A DNA stretch of 64,000 nucleotides from Paraburkholderia sartisoli (GCF_900107685.1 NZ_FNRQ01000001.1:744001-808000); one strand, 5' to 3'. Shown: positions 20,123 through 30,083, numbered from the stretch's first letter. The notes: a model not told the origin generated them from the sequence alone. Program-made: numbers and translations.

Positions 20123-21115
20123 ATGACCCTCATCGTCACCGGCGCGGCCGGTTTTATCGGCAGCAATCTCGTCAAGGCGCTCAACGAACGCGGCGAGCAA
20201 CGGATCATCGCCGTGGATAACCTCACGCGCGCGGACAAGTTCAAGAACCTCGTCGATTGCGAAATCGACGACTACCTCGACAAGACCGAATTCACCGAGC
20301 GCTTTACGCGCGGCGACTTCGGCAAGGTGCGCGCGGTGTTTCACGAGGGCGCCTGTTCGGACACGATGGAAACCGACGGCCGCTACATGATGGACAACAA
20401 CTTCCGCTACAGCCGCGCGGTGCTCGACGCCTGCCAGGCGCAGGGCGCGCAGTTCCTGTACGCATCGTCGGCGGCGACCTATGGCGGCTCGAGCCGCTTC
20501 GTCGAAGAGCGAGAAGTGGAGAAGCCGCTGAACGTATACGGCTACTCGAAATTCCTGTTCGACCAGGTGATCCGCCGCGTGTTGCCGACGGCGAAGAGCC
20601 AGATCGCCGGCTTTCGCTACTTCAACGTGTACGGCCAGCGCGAGACGCATAAGGCGCGCATGGCTTCGGTGGCGTTTCACAACTTCAACCAGTTCCGCTC
20701 GGAAGGCAAGGTCAAGCTGTTCGGCGAGTACAACGGCTATAACCCGGGCGAGCAGACGCGCGATTTCGTTTCGGTCGAAGACGTCGTGAAGGTCAACCTG
20801 TTCTTCCTCGATCATCCGGAGAAGTCGGGCATCTTCAATCTCGGTAGCGGCCGTGCGCAGCCGTTCAACGACATCGCCTCGACGGTGGTCAACACGCTGC
20901 GCGCGCTGAACAGCGAGCCGGCGCTCTCGCTCGCGGAGCAGGTGCAACGCGGGCTGATCGAGTACATTCCGTTCCCCGATGCGCTGCGCGGCAAGTATCA
21001 GTGCTTCACGCAGGCCGATCTCACGAAGCTGCGCGCGGCCGGCTACGACGCGCCGTTCCTGAGCGTGCAGGAAGGTGTCGATCGCTACGTGCGTTGGCTG
21101 TTCGGCCAGCTTTAA
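20123..21115 (+). CDS. hldD: ADP-L-glycero-D-manno-heptose 6-epimerase
   Basis: HldD epimerises ADP-D,D-heptose to the L,D form used in lipopolysaccharide. The 330-residue short-chain dehydrogenase-type enzyme shows the NADP-binding loop [26 protein letters not shown], the Tyr-x-x-x-Lys catalytic pair in [10 protein letters not shown], and [19 protein letters not shown]. It acts two steps after HldA, whose gene is 84 bp upstream. Confidence 0.97.
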   Translation: MTLIVTGAAGFIGSNLVKALNERGEQRIIAVDNLTRADKFKNLVDCEIDDYLDKTEFTERFTRGDFGKVRAVFHEGACSDTMETDGRYMMDNNFRYSRAVLDACQAQGAQFLYASSAATYGGSSRFVEEREVEKPLNVYGYSKFLFDQVIRRVLPTAKSQIAGFRYFNVYGQRETHKARMASVAFHNFNQFRSEGKVKLFGEYNGYNPGEQTRDFVSVEDVVKVNLFFLDHPEKSGIFNLGSGRAQPFNDIASTVVNTLRALNSEPALSLAEQVQRGLIEYIPFPDALRGKYQCFTQADLTKLRAAGYDAPFLSVQEGVDRYVRWLFGQL

Positions 21116-21192
21116 AGCCCTCCTGCGCGTTAATACACTGGAGTCTCCTGGTCGGCGGCAGTCGCCGGCCGGTTGTTCAAGGGAGATTCCAC

Positions 21193-21567
21193 ATGTTCAA
21201 AAAATTTCTGGTTCTGGCGGCACTGCTCGCTTCGTTCGGTCACGCATTCGCATCGGTGGACGTCAACACCGCCAATGAGGACGCGTTGCGCGGCATCAAG
21301 GGCATCGGCCCCGCACGCGCGAAGGCGATTCTCGACGAGCGCACCGCGCACGGCCCGTTCAAGGACGCCGCCGATCTCGGCAAGCGCGTAAAGGGCATGG
21401 GCGGTCACACGGTCGAGCGGCTCCAGTCTGAAGGCCTCGCGGTCGGCCCCGCTGGTGCGCAGAACACGGCTTCCGCGTCGGGCAAGCCGGCGCCAGCCGC
21501 AGCGGGTACAGCGACCGCCGCGAACACGAAGAAGGACGGCACGACCACCGTCGCGGTGAAGAAGTAA
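21193..21567 (+). CDS. ComEA-like exported helix-hairpin-helix protein
   Basis: This 124-residue protein has a signal peptide (MFKKFLVLAALLASFGHAFA). A ComEA-type double helix-hairpin-helix follows: VDVNTANEDALRGIKGIGPARAKAILDER, then FKDAADLGKRVKGMGG. A low-complexity Ala/Gly/Thr/Lys tail ends the protein. ComEA proteins bind incoming double-stranded DNA in the periplasm during natural transformation; whether this one does so is unknown, and no other competence gene is nearby. The start is set at 21193, 9 bp after GGGAGA. A GC-rich inverted repeat without a T run follows at about 21573-21613. Confidence 0.87.
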   Translation: MFKKFLVLAALLASFGHAFASVDVNTANEDALRGIKGIGPARAKAILDERTAHGPFKDAADLGKRVKGMGGHTVERLQSEGLAVGPAGAQNTASASGKPAPAAAGTATAANTKKDGTTTVAVKK

Positions 21568-21846
21568 CCTGAGACAGGTGGCCGCGTGCGTGTGAAAGGC
21601 GCGCGGCCGCCTGCCTGAAAGCGGAGCATCCACTTCTGGTGTGAAGCACGGCGTAACGCGCCTTCAGCCGTCAACCCGATGACTGGCGCCCGCAAGTTTT
21701 TCAGGCGCGCGTTCATGCGCAGGTGCGCGGGCCCGTGCGTCGTCGACACGCGCGTGCGTCCACACGGTCAGGAGGGCCGCCCGGCAGGTGTGGTCATGGT
21801 GGTTTAGAATCGACAGATTCCGCGCATCGCTTTCCAGATATTCGAT

Positions 21847-22749
21847 ATGGCTTACAAAACAATTGAAGACACGATTGGCAATACGCCGCTCGTTCAACTC
21901 GTCCGCCTTCCGGACGACGAAATCCGTAGCCGCAACAACGTGATTCTCGGCAAGCTCGAAGGCAACAATCCGGCGGGTTCCGTGAAGGACCGTCCGGCGC
22001 TTTCGATGATCAGGAAAGCGGAAGAGCGCGGTCGTATCAAGCCAGGCGACACGCTGATCGAATCGACAAGCGGAAACACGGGCATCGCGCTCGCCATGGC
22101 TGCGGCGATCCGCGGGTACAAGATGATGCTGGTCATGCCCGAAGACCTGTCGGTCGAGCGGCGCCAGAGCATGGCGGCGTACGGCGCGGAGATCGTTCTC
22201 ACGCCCGTCACGGGCGGCATGGAATACGCACGTGACCTCGCCGAGCAGATGCAGCGCGAAGGCAAGGGCACGATCCTCGACCAGTTCGCCAATCCCGATA
22301 ATCCGCTCGCTCACTACGAGACGACCGGCCCGGAAATCTGGAAGGACACGGAAGGCCGCGTCACGCATTTCGTCTCGGCGATGGGCACCACGGGCACGAT
22401 CATGGGCGTATCGCAGTACCTGAAGGAAAAGAACCATTCGATCGAGATTGTCGGTGCGCAGCCGGAAGAAGGCTCGCGTATTCCTGGCATCCGCAAATGG
22501 CAGGAAGCGTATCTGCCGAAGATTTTCGATCGCAGCCGCGTGGATCGCGTCGAGAACGTGAGCCAGGCAGCGGCCGAGGCGATGGCGCGGCGCATGGCCG
22601 CCGTCGAAGGCATCTTCTGCGGCATCTCCGCGGCAGGCGCGTGCGAAGTCGCCTTGCGCATCGCGCGTCAGGTCGAAAACGCGACGATCGTGTTCGTCGT
22701 GTGCGATCGCGGTGACCGCTATCTGTCGACCGGGGTGTTTCCCGCCTGA
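21847..22749 (+). CDS. cysM: Cysteine synthase B
   Basis: CysM makes cysteine (or S-sulfocysteine) from O-acetylserine and sulfide or thiosulfate with PLP. The 300-residue protein is of normal length. The PLP lysine lies in NNPAGSVKDRPALSMI, the phosphate loop is STSGNTGIALAMAAA, and the second glycine-rich motif is SAMGTTGTIMGVSQYL. A -10-like TAGAAT at about 21805-21810 lies 37 bp before the ATG and probably belongs to its promoter. Confidence 0.95.
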   Translation: MAYKTIEDTIGNTPLVQLVRLPDDEIRSRNNVILGKLEGNNPAGSVKDRPALSMIRKAEERGRIKPGDTLIESTSGNTGIALAMAAAIRGYKMMLVMPEDLSVERRQSMAAYGAEIVLTPVTGGMEYARDLAEQMQREGKGTILDQFANPDNPLAHYETTGPEIWKDTEGRVTHFVSAMGTTGTIMGVSQYLKEKNHSIEIVGAQPEEGSRIPGIRKWQEAYLPKIFDRSRVDRVENVSQAAAEAMARRMAAVEGIFCGISAAGACEVALRIARQVENATIVFVVCDRGDRYLSTGVFPA

Positions 22750-22784
22750 TCGCTGCCAGCGTTCCTGTCTGGTATCGCCAATAA

Positions 22785-22811
22785 AAAAGCGCCGGGGTCG
22801 GCGCTTTTTCC
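22785..22811. terminator. Bidirectional terminator between cysM and mltB
   Basis: AAAAAAGCGCCG-GGGT-CGGCGCTTTTTC has A and T runs on both sides of a GC stem. It lies between convergent cysM and mltB and can end both transcripts. Confidence 0.9.
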
Positions 22812-22846
22812 ATTCTACGACGTGACCTTCTTCATGCCCGGTCGGG

Positions 22847-24088
22847 CTACTGCGAGTTCGTGCCCGATGCGGCTGCGCCTGGCACGCCGGTCGAATTCGC
22901 TCCGGCGGCCGCTTCGCTCGCGACCTGCGCCTTGATGCGCTGCCCCAGTTGATACACGGCCAGCGCGTAGAAGAAGCTGCGGTTGTAGCGCGTGAGCACG
23001 TAGAAGTTTTTCAGGCCCAGCATGTATTCGGTTGCCCGGCCCGGCGTCGGCAGGTCGATCATCGCGACCGGCGTGCCGGCTTCCGATGCGACATCGAGCC
23101 CCGGCTCGTTCATCAGCATCCCCGCGCGCAGCAGTTGTTGAAGCGGCCAGTGCGGTTCAGGCTGACCATCGGCGGCGGCCTGCGCGATGCCCAGGCTACC
23201 CGAGTCCGACGCGATTTTCCACACCACCGGACGACCCGTTTCCCAGCCGTTCTGCTTCAGATAATTCGCGACGCTGCCAATCGCATCCGCCTGGCTCGTG
23301 CGCAGGTCGATCTGCTTGTTGCCGTCGAAGTCGACCGCGTATTGCACGATGCTGCTTGGCAGGAACTGCGGAATGCCGATGGCGCCCGTGTACGAGCCGA
23401 GCACCGAGTTCGGGTCGATCTGCGCGTCGCGCGTCCAGACCAGATAGTCTTCGAGATTCTTGCGGAACGTCGCCTGACGGTCGGCGCGATTGCGCGTGTT
23501 GGGGTAGTCGAAGGTCAGCGTGGTGAGCGCGTCGAGCACACGGAAGTTGCCCATGTAGCGCCCATAAATGGTCTCGACGCCGATGATGCCCACGATCACT
23601 TCCGGCGGCACGCCGAACTGTTCATACGCGCGCTGCAACGTCGCCTGGTTCGTGCGCCAGAAGCGCACCCCCGCGTTGATGCGCACCGTATCCAGGAAGC
23701 GCGACTGGTACACCCGCCAGTTCTTCACCGAAGGCGACGGCGAAGGCGTCACGAGTTTCACCGCGGTTGCCGAATAGCTCGCATGCGCGAACAGCGTGTG
23801 CAGCGTGGTGGAATCGAAATCGTAGCGCGCAACCATGTCGTTGATGAATGCGTCGACGTTCGGGTTGTTCGCGTAGCGTTGCGGAACGATCTCTTCTTCG
23901 AACGTTTGCCCCTGTGGCACGGGCTGCTCTGGTGAGCCCTGCGCGACGAGCACGGGTGCTTTTGCCCGCGTGGTCTGCGCCAGCGCCGCGGGCGATGCAA
24001 TGAACGTACATGCGGCGACGGACAGCGCGGCGACGACGTGCGTTACGCGAAGCCGGTTGCGTGCGGACAGGGCAAGCTTGACGATCAT
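22847..24088 (-). CDS. mltB: Membrane-bound lytic murein transglycosylase B
   Basis: MltB cleaves peptidoglycan between MurNAc and GlcNAc with 1,6-anhydro product formation. The start is placed at MIVKLALSARNRLR (24088), giving a 413-residue exported protein with signal peptide SVAACTFIASPAALA. The catalytic Glu lies in VGIIGVETIYGRYMG; FDYPNTRNRADRQATF and SYTGAIGIPQFLPSS are MltB-family signatures. The mature N-terminus has no cysteine near the cleavage site, so despite the family name it may be soluble in the periplasm. A Gly/Ala/Ser-rich tail ends it. Confidence 0.9.
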   Translation of the reverse strand: MIVKLALSARNRLRVTHVVAALSVAACTFIASPAALAQTTRAKAPVLVAQGSPEQPVPQGQTFEEEIVPQRYANNPNVDAFINDMVARYDFDSTTLHTLFAHASYSATAVKLVTPSPSPSVKNWRVYQSRFLDTVRINAGVRFWRTNQATLQRAYEQFGVPPEVIVGIIGVETIYGRYMGNFRVLDALTTLTFDYPNTRNRADRQATFRKNLEDYLVWTRDAQIDPNSVLGSYTGAIGIPQFLPSSIVQYAVDFDGNKQIDLRTSQADAIGSVANYLKQNGWETGRPVVWKIASDSGSLGIAQAAADGQPEPHWPLQQLLRAGMLMNEPGLDVASEAGTPVAMIDLPTPGRATEYMLGLKNFYVLTRYNRSFFYALAVYQLGQRIKAQVASEAAAGANSTGVPGAAASGTNSQ

Positions 24089-24282
24089 AGGGCAGGGGTC
24101 GGTTCGGTGCGAAGGGTTCGGCGCAGTATACCCGACGGCATTCGCAAAACCACGGCCAGAGCGCGTCGCGGCGACCCGTTGTGGTAACTTGATGCCTGAT
24201 ACGCGTGCCATGTGCGGCGCGCGAAAACGAACGGAGACATGTCGGGCTGGCGTTGATCGCCAGGCGGCAGAAGAACACGCTC

Positions 24283-25206
24283 ATGGCAACCGGCTTCTAT
24301 TCCCACAACGACTGTCTGCTGCATGAAATGGGGCAATGGCATCCCGAGTGTCCGGCGCGCCTGCAGGCAATCGAAGATCAACTGATCGCAAGCCGCATCG
24401 ATTCGCTGATCGAACGCGAATCGCCGCCGCTCGCCGACGATGAGGCGCTGCTGCGCGTGCATACGCAGGCGCATGTCGACTACATTCGAGGGTGCTCGCC
24501 GGACGAAGGTTACGCCGCGATCGACCCGGACACGTCGATGAACCCGCACACGTTGCAGGCCGCGTTGCGCGCGGCGGGCGCCGCGGTCGCGGCCACCGAT
24601 GCCGTCATCGAAGGCCGCTACGACAACGCGTTCTGCAGCGTGCGCCCGCCCGGTCACCACGCGGAGCCGGCGCGCGCCATGGGGTTCTGCTTCTTCAACA
24701 ACGTCGCGATTGCCGCGCGTCACGCGCTCGAGGTGCATGGCCTCGAGCGTGTCGCGATCGTCGATTTCGACGTGCATCACGGCAACGGCACCGAAGCCGC
24801 GTTTGCCGGCGACTCACGTGTGCTGATGTGCAGCTTCTTCCAGCATCCGTTCTATCCGTTCACGGGCGCCGACAACCAGGCGTCGAACATGGTCAACGTG
24901 CCGCTCCCCGCGCGCACGAAGGGCATGGTCATGCGCGAAGCCGTCGACCTGATGTGGCTGCCACGGCTTCATGAGTTCAAGCCGGAAATGATTTTCGTGT
25001 CGGCGGGATTCGACGCGCATCGCGAAGACGACCTCGGCAACATGGGCCTCGTCGAAGACGACTACGCGTGGTTGACCATGCAGATCCGCGATATCGCGGA
25101 CCGTTACGCGAAAGGACGCATCGTCAGCACGCTGGAAGGCGGCTACAACCTCTCGGCGCTCGGTCGCAGCGTCGTCGCGCACGTACGCGCGCTCGCTGGC
25201 ATCTGA
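24283..25206 (+). CDS. Histone deacetylase-family (acetoin utilisation/polyamine amidohydrolase-like) protein
   Basis: This 307-residue arginase/deacetylase-fold metalloenzyme has RPPGHHAEPARAMGFCFFNN with the tandem catalytic His pair, and the zinc site DFDVHHGNGTEAAF plus the later FVSAGFDAHREDDL. The family removes acetyl groups from small amides or protein lysines; the substrate here cannot be told from sequence. The start MATGFYSH (24283) is chosen because family members begin just before the H-x-x-HPE segment GQWHPECPARL. It is divergent from mltB. Confidence 0.88.
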   Translation: MATGFYSHNDCLLHEMGQWHPECPARLQAIEDQLIASRIDSLIERESPPLADDEALLRVHTQAHVDYIRGCSPDEGYAAIDPDTSMNPHTLQAALRAAGAAVAATDAVIEGRYDNAFCSVRPPGHHAEPARAMGFCFFNNVAIAARHALEVHGLERVAIVDFDVHHGNGTEAAFAGDSRVLMCSFFQHPFYPFTGADNQASNMVNVPLPARTKGMVMREAVDLMWLPRLHEFKPEMIFVSAGFDAHREDDLGNMGLVEDDYAWLTMQIRDIADRYAKGRIVSTLEGGYNLSALGRSVVAHVRALAGI

Positions 25207-25383
25207 GGCGCACCGGCGGGCGGGGCGTCGTCGGCGGCGTGCCGGTGCATTGGCGCGCGGCGCGCGCCAGGATCCCCCTGGTGCGGTTCTCTAATGCCTG
25301 AACGTAATGAAAAGATCGTAATTGATTATTAAAGGGAATGTCGCCGATGCGGTAAAATCGCGGCTCAAATCCCAATAAAAGTA

Positions 25384-25440
25384 GCGGCGGCTGGGTGTCG
25401 GAGCGCAAAACGCTCGTCGGACAGCACCGCCGTTTCGTTT
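25384..25440 (+). promoter_or_regulatory. Long hairpin and T-rich run directly before metN
   Basis: CGGCGG (25385-25390) pairs with CCGCCG (25427-25432), TGTC with GACA, and GAGCG with CGCTC around a CAAAA loop. TTTCGTTTTT follows, only 6 bp before the metN ATG. This has the form of an intrinsic terminator in the metN leader, with no Shine-Dalgarno between it and the start codon. It may be an attenuator, or the terminator of the preceding gene in an unusual place. Confidence 0.55.
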
Positions 25441-25446
25441 TTCTAC

Positions 25447-26481
25447 ATGATCGAACTTCGCAATATCTCGCAGCGCTTCGCGGGGCCCAAAGGCTGGATC
25501 GAAGCACTGCATAACGTCAACCTGGCCATTCCGCCTGGCGAGGTGTTCGGCATCATCGGCCGCAGCGGCGCGGGCAAGAGCACGCTGGTGCGCACGATCA
25601 ATCTGCTGACCCGTCCGACCGAAGGCAACATCGTCGTCAACGGCCGGGATCTGACGACGCTGCCCGCCGCGCAACTGCGCGAGGCGCGCCGCGAGATCGG
25701 CATGATCTTCCAGCATTTCAACCTGCTGTCCTCGCGGACGGTCTACGAGAACGTCGCGCTGCCGCTCGAGCTCGCCGGCATGAAGCGCGCCGAGATCGAG
25801 CTGACGGTGTTGCCGCTGCTCGAACTCGTCGGGCTGTCGGCGCAGAAGGATCGTTATCCGGCGCAGATCAGCGGCGGCCAGAAGCAGCGCGTCGGCATTG
25901 CGCGCGCGCTCGCGAGCAAGCCGAAAGTGCTGCTCTCCGACGAAGCCACGTCCGCGCTCGATCCCGAAACCACGCGCTCCATTCTCGATCTGCTGAGGCG
26001 CATCAACCGTGAACTCGGCTTGACGGTGGTCCTGATCACGCACCAGATGGATGTGATCAAGCAGGTCTGCGACCGCGTCGCGGTGCTGGACGCCGGGCGT
26101 GTCGTCGAAGAGGGCAAGGTCATCGATGTGTTCCTGCAGCCGCATCACGAAGTCACGCGCGCGCTGATCGGCGATGTGATCGCCCAGGAACTGCCGCCGG
26201 CGATGAAGGCGCGCGTCGCCGAACGTCTGAAGACGGGCAGCGGTCATCTGTTGCGTCTCGCGTTCACGGGTTCGGGTGTCGACCAGCCGATCCTGTCGGA
26301 GACGATTCGCCGCTACGAACTGGATTTCAACATCCTGCACGGCCAGATCGACGAGATCCAGGGTCAGGCGTTCGGCTCGCTCGCGGTGCTCGCGGGTGGC
26401 CAGCCAGCCAGGGTGGCCGAAGCGATCGTGTATCTGCGCGAACAGGGTGTGGTGGTCGAGGAGCTGTCGTATGTTGAGTGA
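25447..26481 (+). CDS. metN: Methionine ABC transporter ATP-binding protein
   Basis: MetN is the ATPase of the D/L-methionine importer MetNIQ. The 344-residue protein has Walker [10 protein letters not shown], signature [15 protein letters not shown] and Walker [15 protein letters not shown]-terminal NIL (ACT-like) domain, from about residue 265, binds methionine and mediates transinhibition in this family. Its end overlaps metI by 11 bp. No clear Shine-Dalgarno is seen: a hairpin and T run sit where one would be expected. Confidence 0.94.
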   Translation: MIELRNISQRFAGPKGWIEALHNVNLAIPPGEVFGIIGRSGAGKSTLVRTINLLTRPTEGNIVVNGRDLTTLPAAQLREARREIGMIFQHFNLLSSRTVYENVALPLELAGMKRAEIELTVLPLLELVGLSAQKDRYPAQISGGQKQRVGIARALASKPKVLLSDEATSALDPETTRSILDLLRRINRELGLTVVLITHQMDVIKQVCDRVAVLDAGRVVEEGKVIDVFLQPHHEVTRALIGDVIAQELPPAMKARVAERLKTGSGHLLRLAFTGSGVDQPILSETIRRYELDFNILHGQIDEIQGQAFGSLAVLAGGQPARVAEAIVYLREQGVVVEELSYVE

Positions 26482-27124
26482 AATGTTCGATATGTTCGTG
26501 CAGTCGTTCTGGGAAACGCTCGTGATGGTGGGCATTTCCGGACTCGTCGGCGCGCTGGCGGGTTTGCCGCTCGGCGTGCTGCTGTATCTGACGGACCGCG
26601 ACGGCGTGCTGCAGAACGTCGGCGTGAACCGCGTGATGGGTGTGGTCGTCAATGCCGTGCGTTCAACGCCGTTCATCATTCTGCTGGTCGCGGTGATTCC
26701 CTTCACGCGCCTGGTTGTCGGCTCCTCGATCGGCACGGCCGCCGCGGTCGTGCCGCTGACGATCGCCGCCGCGCCGTTCATCGCGCGTCTGGTCGAGACG
26801 GCGCTGCGCGAAGTCGACCGCGGTCTCATCGAAGCTGCCCAGGCAATGGGCGCGACGACCAGCCAGATCGTCTTCAAGGTGCTGTTGCCGGAATCGCTGC
26901 CCGGCGTGATCGCCGGCCTCACGATCACGTTCGTTTCACTGGTTGGCTATTCGGCGATGGCCGGTGCGATCGGCGGTGGCGGTCTCGGCGACCTCGGCAT
27001 CCGCTATGGATATCAACGGTTCCTGCCGCAGGTCATGCTGACGGTCGTCGTCATCCTGATCGTGTTCGTGCAACTGGTGCAGTCGTTCGGGGACTGGCTC
27101 GTGCGTCGTTTGAGCCATAAATAA
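26471..27124 (+). CDS. metI: Methionine ABC transporter permease
   Basis: MetI forms the membrane channel of the importer. The 217-residue protein starts at [13 protein letters not shown] (26471), inside the end of metN. About five transmembrane segments are visible, and the coupling (EAA) motif reads [26 protein letters not shown]. The overlap implies translational coupling with metN; metQ follows 53 bp later. Confidence 0.94.
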   Translation: MLSEMFDMFVQSFWETLVMVGISGLVGALAGLPLGVLLYLTDRDGVLQNVGVNRVMGVVVNAVRSTPFIILLVAVIPFTRLVVGSSIGTAAAVVPLTIAAAPFIARLVETALREVDRGLIEAAQAMGATTSQIVFKVLLPESLPGVIAGLTITFVSLVGYSAMAGAIGGGGLGDLGIRYGYQRFLPQVMLTVVVILIVFVQLVQSFGDWLVRRLSHK

Positions 27125-27177
27125 CAAAGGCGTCGCCCATCGCGGCAAGCCGCTCATCCAGATTGGAAAGGTCAGTC

Positions 27178-27981
27178 ATGCAACGTCGTTTTGTTCTCAA
27201 GCTCGCCGCCGTGTTCGGCGCCGCATCGCTGTTCGCATCGGCCGCGACGCTCGCCCTGGCGGACGAAACCATCAAGGTCGGCGTCACGGGTGGCCCGCAC
27301 GCGCAGATCATGGAAGTCGTCAAAACGGTCGCCGCGAAGAAAGGGCTGAACATCAACATCGTCGAGTTCTCGGACTACGTGCAGCCGAACGCGGCGCTGG
27401 CCGGCGGCGATCTCGATGCCAACAGCTACCAGCACGACCCGTATCTGCAGGCGCAGGTGAAGGACCGTGGCTACAAGCTGATCCGCGTGGCCGATACCGT
27501 CACGTACCCGATGGGCATCTATTCGAAGAAGATCAGGACGCTCGCCGAGCTGAAGCCCGGCGCGAAGATCGCGGTGCCGAACGACCCGACCAACGGAGGC
27601 CGCGCGTTGCTGTTGCTGCAGAAGCAGGGGCTGCTGAAGCTGCGCGCCGACGCCGGCCTGAAGGCGACGCCGCTCGACATCGTCGAGAACCCGAAGAAGC
27701 TGAAGATCGTCGAACTCGACGCCGCGCAGATCCCGCGTTCGCTGAACGACGTCGACGCCGCCGCGATCAACACGAATTTCGCAATGGAAGCGGGCCTGAA
27801 GCCGAAGCAGGACGCGATCGCGATCGAAGATGCGAACGGTCCGTACGTGAACATCATCGCGATCCGCGAAGCCGACAGGAACAAGCCGTGGGTCGCGAAG
27901 CTGGTGGCTGCCTACCACTCGCCGGAGGTGAAGCAGTTCATCGACGGCAAGTTCGGCGGCGCTGTCATCACGGCCTGGTAA
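27178..27981 (+). CDS. metQ: Methionine-binding periplasmic protein
   Basis: MetQ (NlpA family) delivers methionine to MetNI. The 267-residue protein has an N-terminal signal (MQRRFVLKLAAVFGAASLFA) and the family segments VGVTGGPHAQIMEVV, QPNAALAGGDLDANSYQHDPYL and PMGIYSKKI. Unlike E. coli MetQ there is no lipobox cysteine near the cleavage site (ATLALADETIK), so it is predicted to be a free periplasmic protein. The start at 27178 follows GGAAAGG. Confidence 0.93.
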   Translation: MQRRFVLKLAAVFGAASLFASAATLALADETIKVGVTGGPHAQIMEVVKTVAAKKGLNINIVEFSDYVQPNAALAGGDLDANSYQHDPYLQAQVKDRGYKLIRVADTVTYPMGIYSKKIRTLAELKPGAKIAVPNDPTNGGRALLLLQKQGLLKLRADAGLKATPLDIVENPKKLKIVELDAAQIPRSLNDVDAAAINTNFAMEAGLKPKQDAIAIEDANGPYVNIIAIREADRNKPWVAKLVAAYHSPEVKQFIDGKFGGAVITAW

Positions 27982-27983
27982 GG

Positions 27984-28012
27984 GCTCACCGGGCCTGACC
28001 GGCCCGGTGAGC
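27984..28012. repeat. Perfect 12-bp inverted repeat after metQ
   Basis: GCTCACCGGGCC and GGCCCGGTGAGC are exact reverse complements around a 5-nt loop, starting 2 bp after the metQ stop. No T run follows, so it may protect the mRNA 3' end or mark a factor-dependent end. A second hairpin with a T run lies 90 bp further on. Confidence 0.75.
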
Positions 28013-28103
28013 GTGACGGGCGCGAGACCGGACTATCCGCCTCGTCCGGCAGTTACGGCAAGTGCCGACCGCATGCAATCTCGAAATTAGAGGCATAGGT
28101 CAT

Positions 28104-28130
28104 AACCCGGGCTTGTCGCCCGGGTTTTTT
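28104..28130 (+). terminator. Rho-independent terminator downstream of metNIQ
   Basis: AACCCGGGC-TTGTC-GCCCGGGTTTTTT is a classic GC stem with six T residues. It ends the met transcript before the etf promoter. Confidence 0.88.
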
Positions 28131-28232
28131 CGATATTAAAATAGAACGATCGTTCGCTAACCCTGTCGCGTTGTGAAGGAGCGATATTTCCGATGCAGAC
28201 AGCCGGCGGGCGGCTGCCGCGAGGGCAGTCGT

Positions 28233-28238
28233 TATAAT
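28233..28238 (+). promoter_or_regulatory. Likely -10 element of the etfBA promoter
   Basis: A perfect TATAAT lies 41 bp upstream of the etfB start. At a 17-bp spacing the -35 position reads GCGGCT, a poor match, so the promoter may need an activator. The region 27982-28278 otherwise holds only the two hairpins described. Confidence 0.45.
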
Positions 28239-28278
28239 GACCGTCAGGTTGACGTATTCGTAACTTTGGAGCGTGTGC

Positions 28279-29028
28279 ATGAAAATCCTGGTGCCAGTCA
28301 AGAGAGTGGTCGATTACAACGTGAAGGTCCGGGTGAAGTCGGACGGCACGGGTGTGGACATCGCGAACGTGAAGATGTCGATGAATCCGTTCGACGAGAT
28401 CGCGGTGGAGGAAGCGGTGCGGCTGCGCGAGGCGGGCGTGGCGACTGAAGTGATCGCGGTGTCGTGTGGCGTGACGCAGTCGCAGGAAACGCTGCGCACG
28501 GCGCTCGCGATCGGCGCGGACCGCGCGATCCTGATCGAGTCGAACGAGGATCTGCAGCCGCTGGCGGTCGCGAAGCTGTTGAAGGCACTGGTCGACAGGG
28601 AACAGCCACAGCTGGTTATTCTGGGCAAACAGGCGATCGACGACGATTCGAACCAGACCGGCCAGATGCTGGCTGCGCTGGCCAGCCTGCCGCAGGCGAC
28701 GTTCGCGTCGAAGGTGGTGGTGGCGGACGGCAAGGCGACGGTGTCGCGCGAAGTCGACGGCGGTGCCGAAACGCTGTCGCTGAAGCTGCCGGCGGTGGTC
28801 ACCACCGATCTGCGCCTGAACGAGCCGCGCTACGTGACACTGCCCAACATCATGAAGGCGAAGAAGAAGCCGCTGGAGACGCTCAAGCCCGAGGATCTCG
28901 GGGTGGACGTCACACCGCGCCTGAAGACGCTGAAGGTGGTCGAGCCGCCGAAGCGCAGCGCCGGCGTGAAGGTGGCGGATGTGAAGACGCTGGTCGAGAA
29001 GCTGAAGACCGAAGCCAGGGTGCTGTAA
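28279..29028 (+). CDS. etfB: Electron transfer flavoprotein beta subunit
   Basis: EtfB, with EtfA, carries electrons from acyl-CoA and related dehydrogenases to ETF-ubiquinone oxidoreductase. The 249-residue protein begins [19 protein letters not shown] and contains the AMP-binding and recognition-loop regions ([50 protein letters not shown]). The start at 28279 follows TTGGAG. etfA begins 13 bp after the stop. Confidence 0.96.
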   Translation: MKILVPVKRVVDYNVKVRVKSDGTGVDIANVKMSMNPFDEIAVEEAVRLREAGVATEVIAVSCGVTQSQETLRTALAIGADRAILIESNEDLQPLAVAKLLKALVDREQPQLVILGKQAIDDDSNQTGQMLAALASLPQATFASKVVVADGKATVSREVDGGAETLSLKLPAVVTTDLRLNEPRYVTLPNIMKAKKKPLETLKPEDLGVDVTPRLKTLKVVEPPKRSAGVKVADVKTLVEKLKTEARVL

Positions 29029-29041
29029 GGAGACGGACGAA

Positions 29042-29986
29042 ATGACGAATCTGGTGAATCTTGTAATAGCAGAACACGATAACGCGTCGATCAAGGCGGC
29101 GACGCTGAACACGATCGCGGCGGCACAGAAGATCGGTGGCGACATTCACGTGCTGGTGGCGGGCCACAACGCGCAGGGCGCGGCGGACGCGGCAGCGAAG
29201 ATCGCAGGCGTGAGCAAGGTGCTGCTGGCCGACGCGCCGCAACTCGAGGCGGGTCTGGCGGAAAACGTCGAGGCGACGGTGCTCAACATCGCGAAGCACT
29301 ATTCACACATCCTCGCGCCGGCCACCGCGTACGGCAAGAACATCGCGCCGCGCATCGCGGCGAAGCTGGATGTCGCGCAGATCAGCGACATCACCGCGGT
29401 GGACAGCGCCGACACGTTCGAGCGCCCGATCTACGCGGGCAACGCGATTGCCACGGTCCAGTCGCAGGACGCGATCAAGGTGATCACGGTGCGCACGACC
29501 GGCTTCGACCCGGTTGCAGCCGTTGGCGGCAGCGCAACGGTGGAGAAGATCGAAGCCGCCGCCGACACGGGCCTGTCGCAGTTCGTGAGCCGCGAGGTGA
29601 CGAAGCTGGACCGCCCGGAATTGACCTCGGCGAAGATCATCGTGTCGGGTGGGCGGGGGCTTGGCAGCGGCGAGAACTACACCAAGGTTCTCGAGCCGCT
29701 CGCGGACAAGCTGAACGCGGCACTAGGCGCATCGCGCGCGGCGGTCGACGCGGGGTTCGTGCCGAACGACTACCAGGTGGGCCAGACGGGCAAGATCGTG
29801 GCGCCGCAACTGTACGTGGCGGTGGGCATCTCGGGTGCGATCCAGCATCTGGCGGGCATGAAGGACTCGAAGGTGATCGTCGCGATCAACAAGGATCCGG
29901 AAGCGCCGATCTTCAGCGTCGCCGACTATGGTCTGGTGGGCGACCTGTTCACTGTCGTGCCGGAACTGGTGAGCGAACTGGGCTGA
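29042..29986 (+). CDS. etfA: Electron transfer flavoprotein alpha subunit
   Basis: This 314-residue protein is the FAD-carrying partner of EtfB. The C-terminal FAD domain shows [44 protein letters not shown], and [22 protein letters not shown], all standard for the family. AAGGAG precedes the ATG. A terminator hairpin follows, so the next dehydrogenase gene is probably only partly linked to this operon. Confidence 0.96.
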   Translation: MTNLVNLVIAEHDNASIKAATLNTIAAAQKIGGDIHVLVAGHNAQGAADAAAKIAGVSKVLLADAPQLEAGLAENVEATVLNIAKHYSHILAPATAYGKNIAPRIAAKLDVAQISDITAVDSADTFERPIYAGNAIATVQSQDAIKVITVRTTGFDPVAAVGGSATVEKIEAAADTGLSQFVSREVTKLDRPELTSAKIIVSGGRGLGSGENYTKVLEPLADKLNAALGASRAAVDAGFVPNDYQVGQTGKIVAPQLYVAVGISGAIQHLAGMKDSKVIVAINKDPEAPIFSVADYGLVGDLFTVVPELVSELG

Positions 29987-30045
29987 GCGGTGCTGAATGA
30001 TGCACGAATGAACGGCGTCTTTTGACAGGACGTCTGGTAGCACTC

Positions 30046-30083
30046 AAAAGGGGCGAGGACCTGTAGTCCGGCGCCCCTTTTTT
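30046..30083 (+). terminator. Terminator between etfA and the acyl-CoA dehydrogenase gene
   Basis: AAAAGGGGCG pairs with CGCCCCTTTT, with an inner GGAC/GTCC stem, followed by a run of Ts. It ends only 25 bp before the downstream ATG, leaving no room for a separate promoter between them other than one overlapping the hairpin. Confidence 0.82.

Noticed and set aside
25330..25446. SAM riboswitch before metN
   Set aside because: The visible fold is a simple nested stem with a T run; I see neither the SAM-II pseudoknot pattern nor a SAM-I four-way junction.
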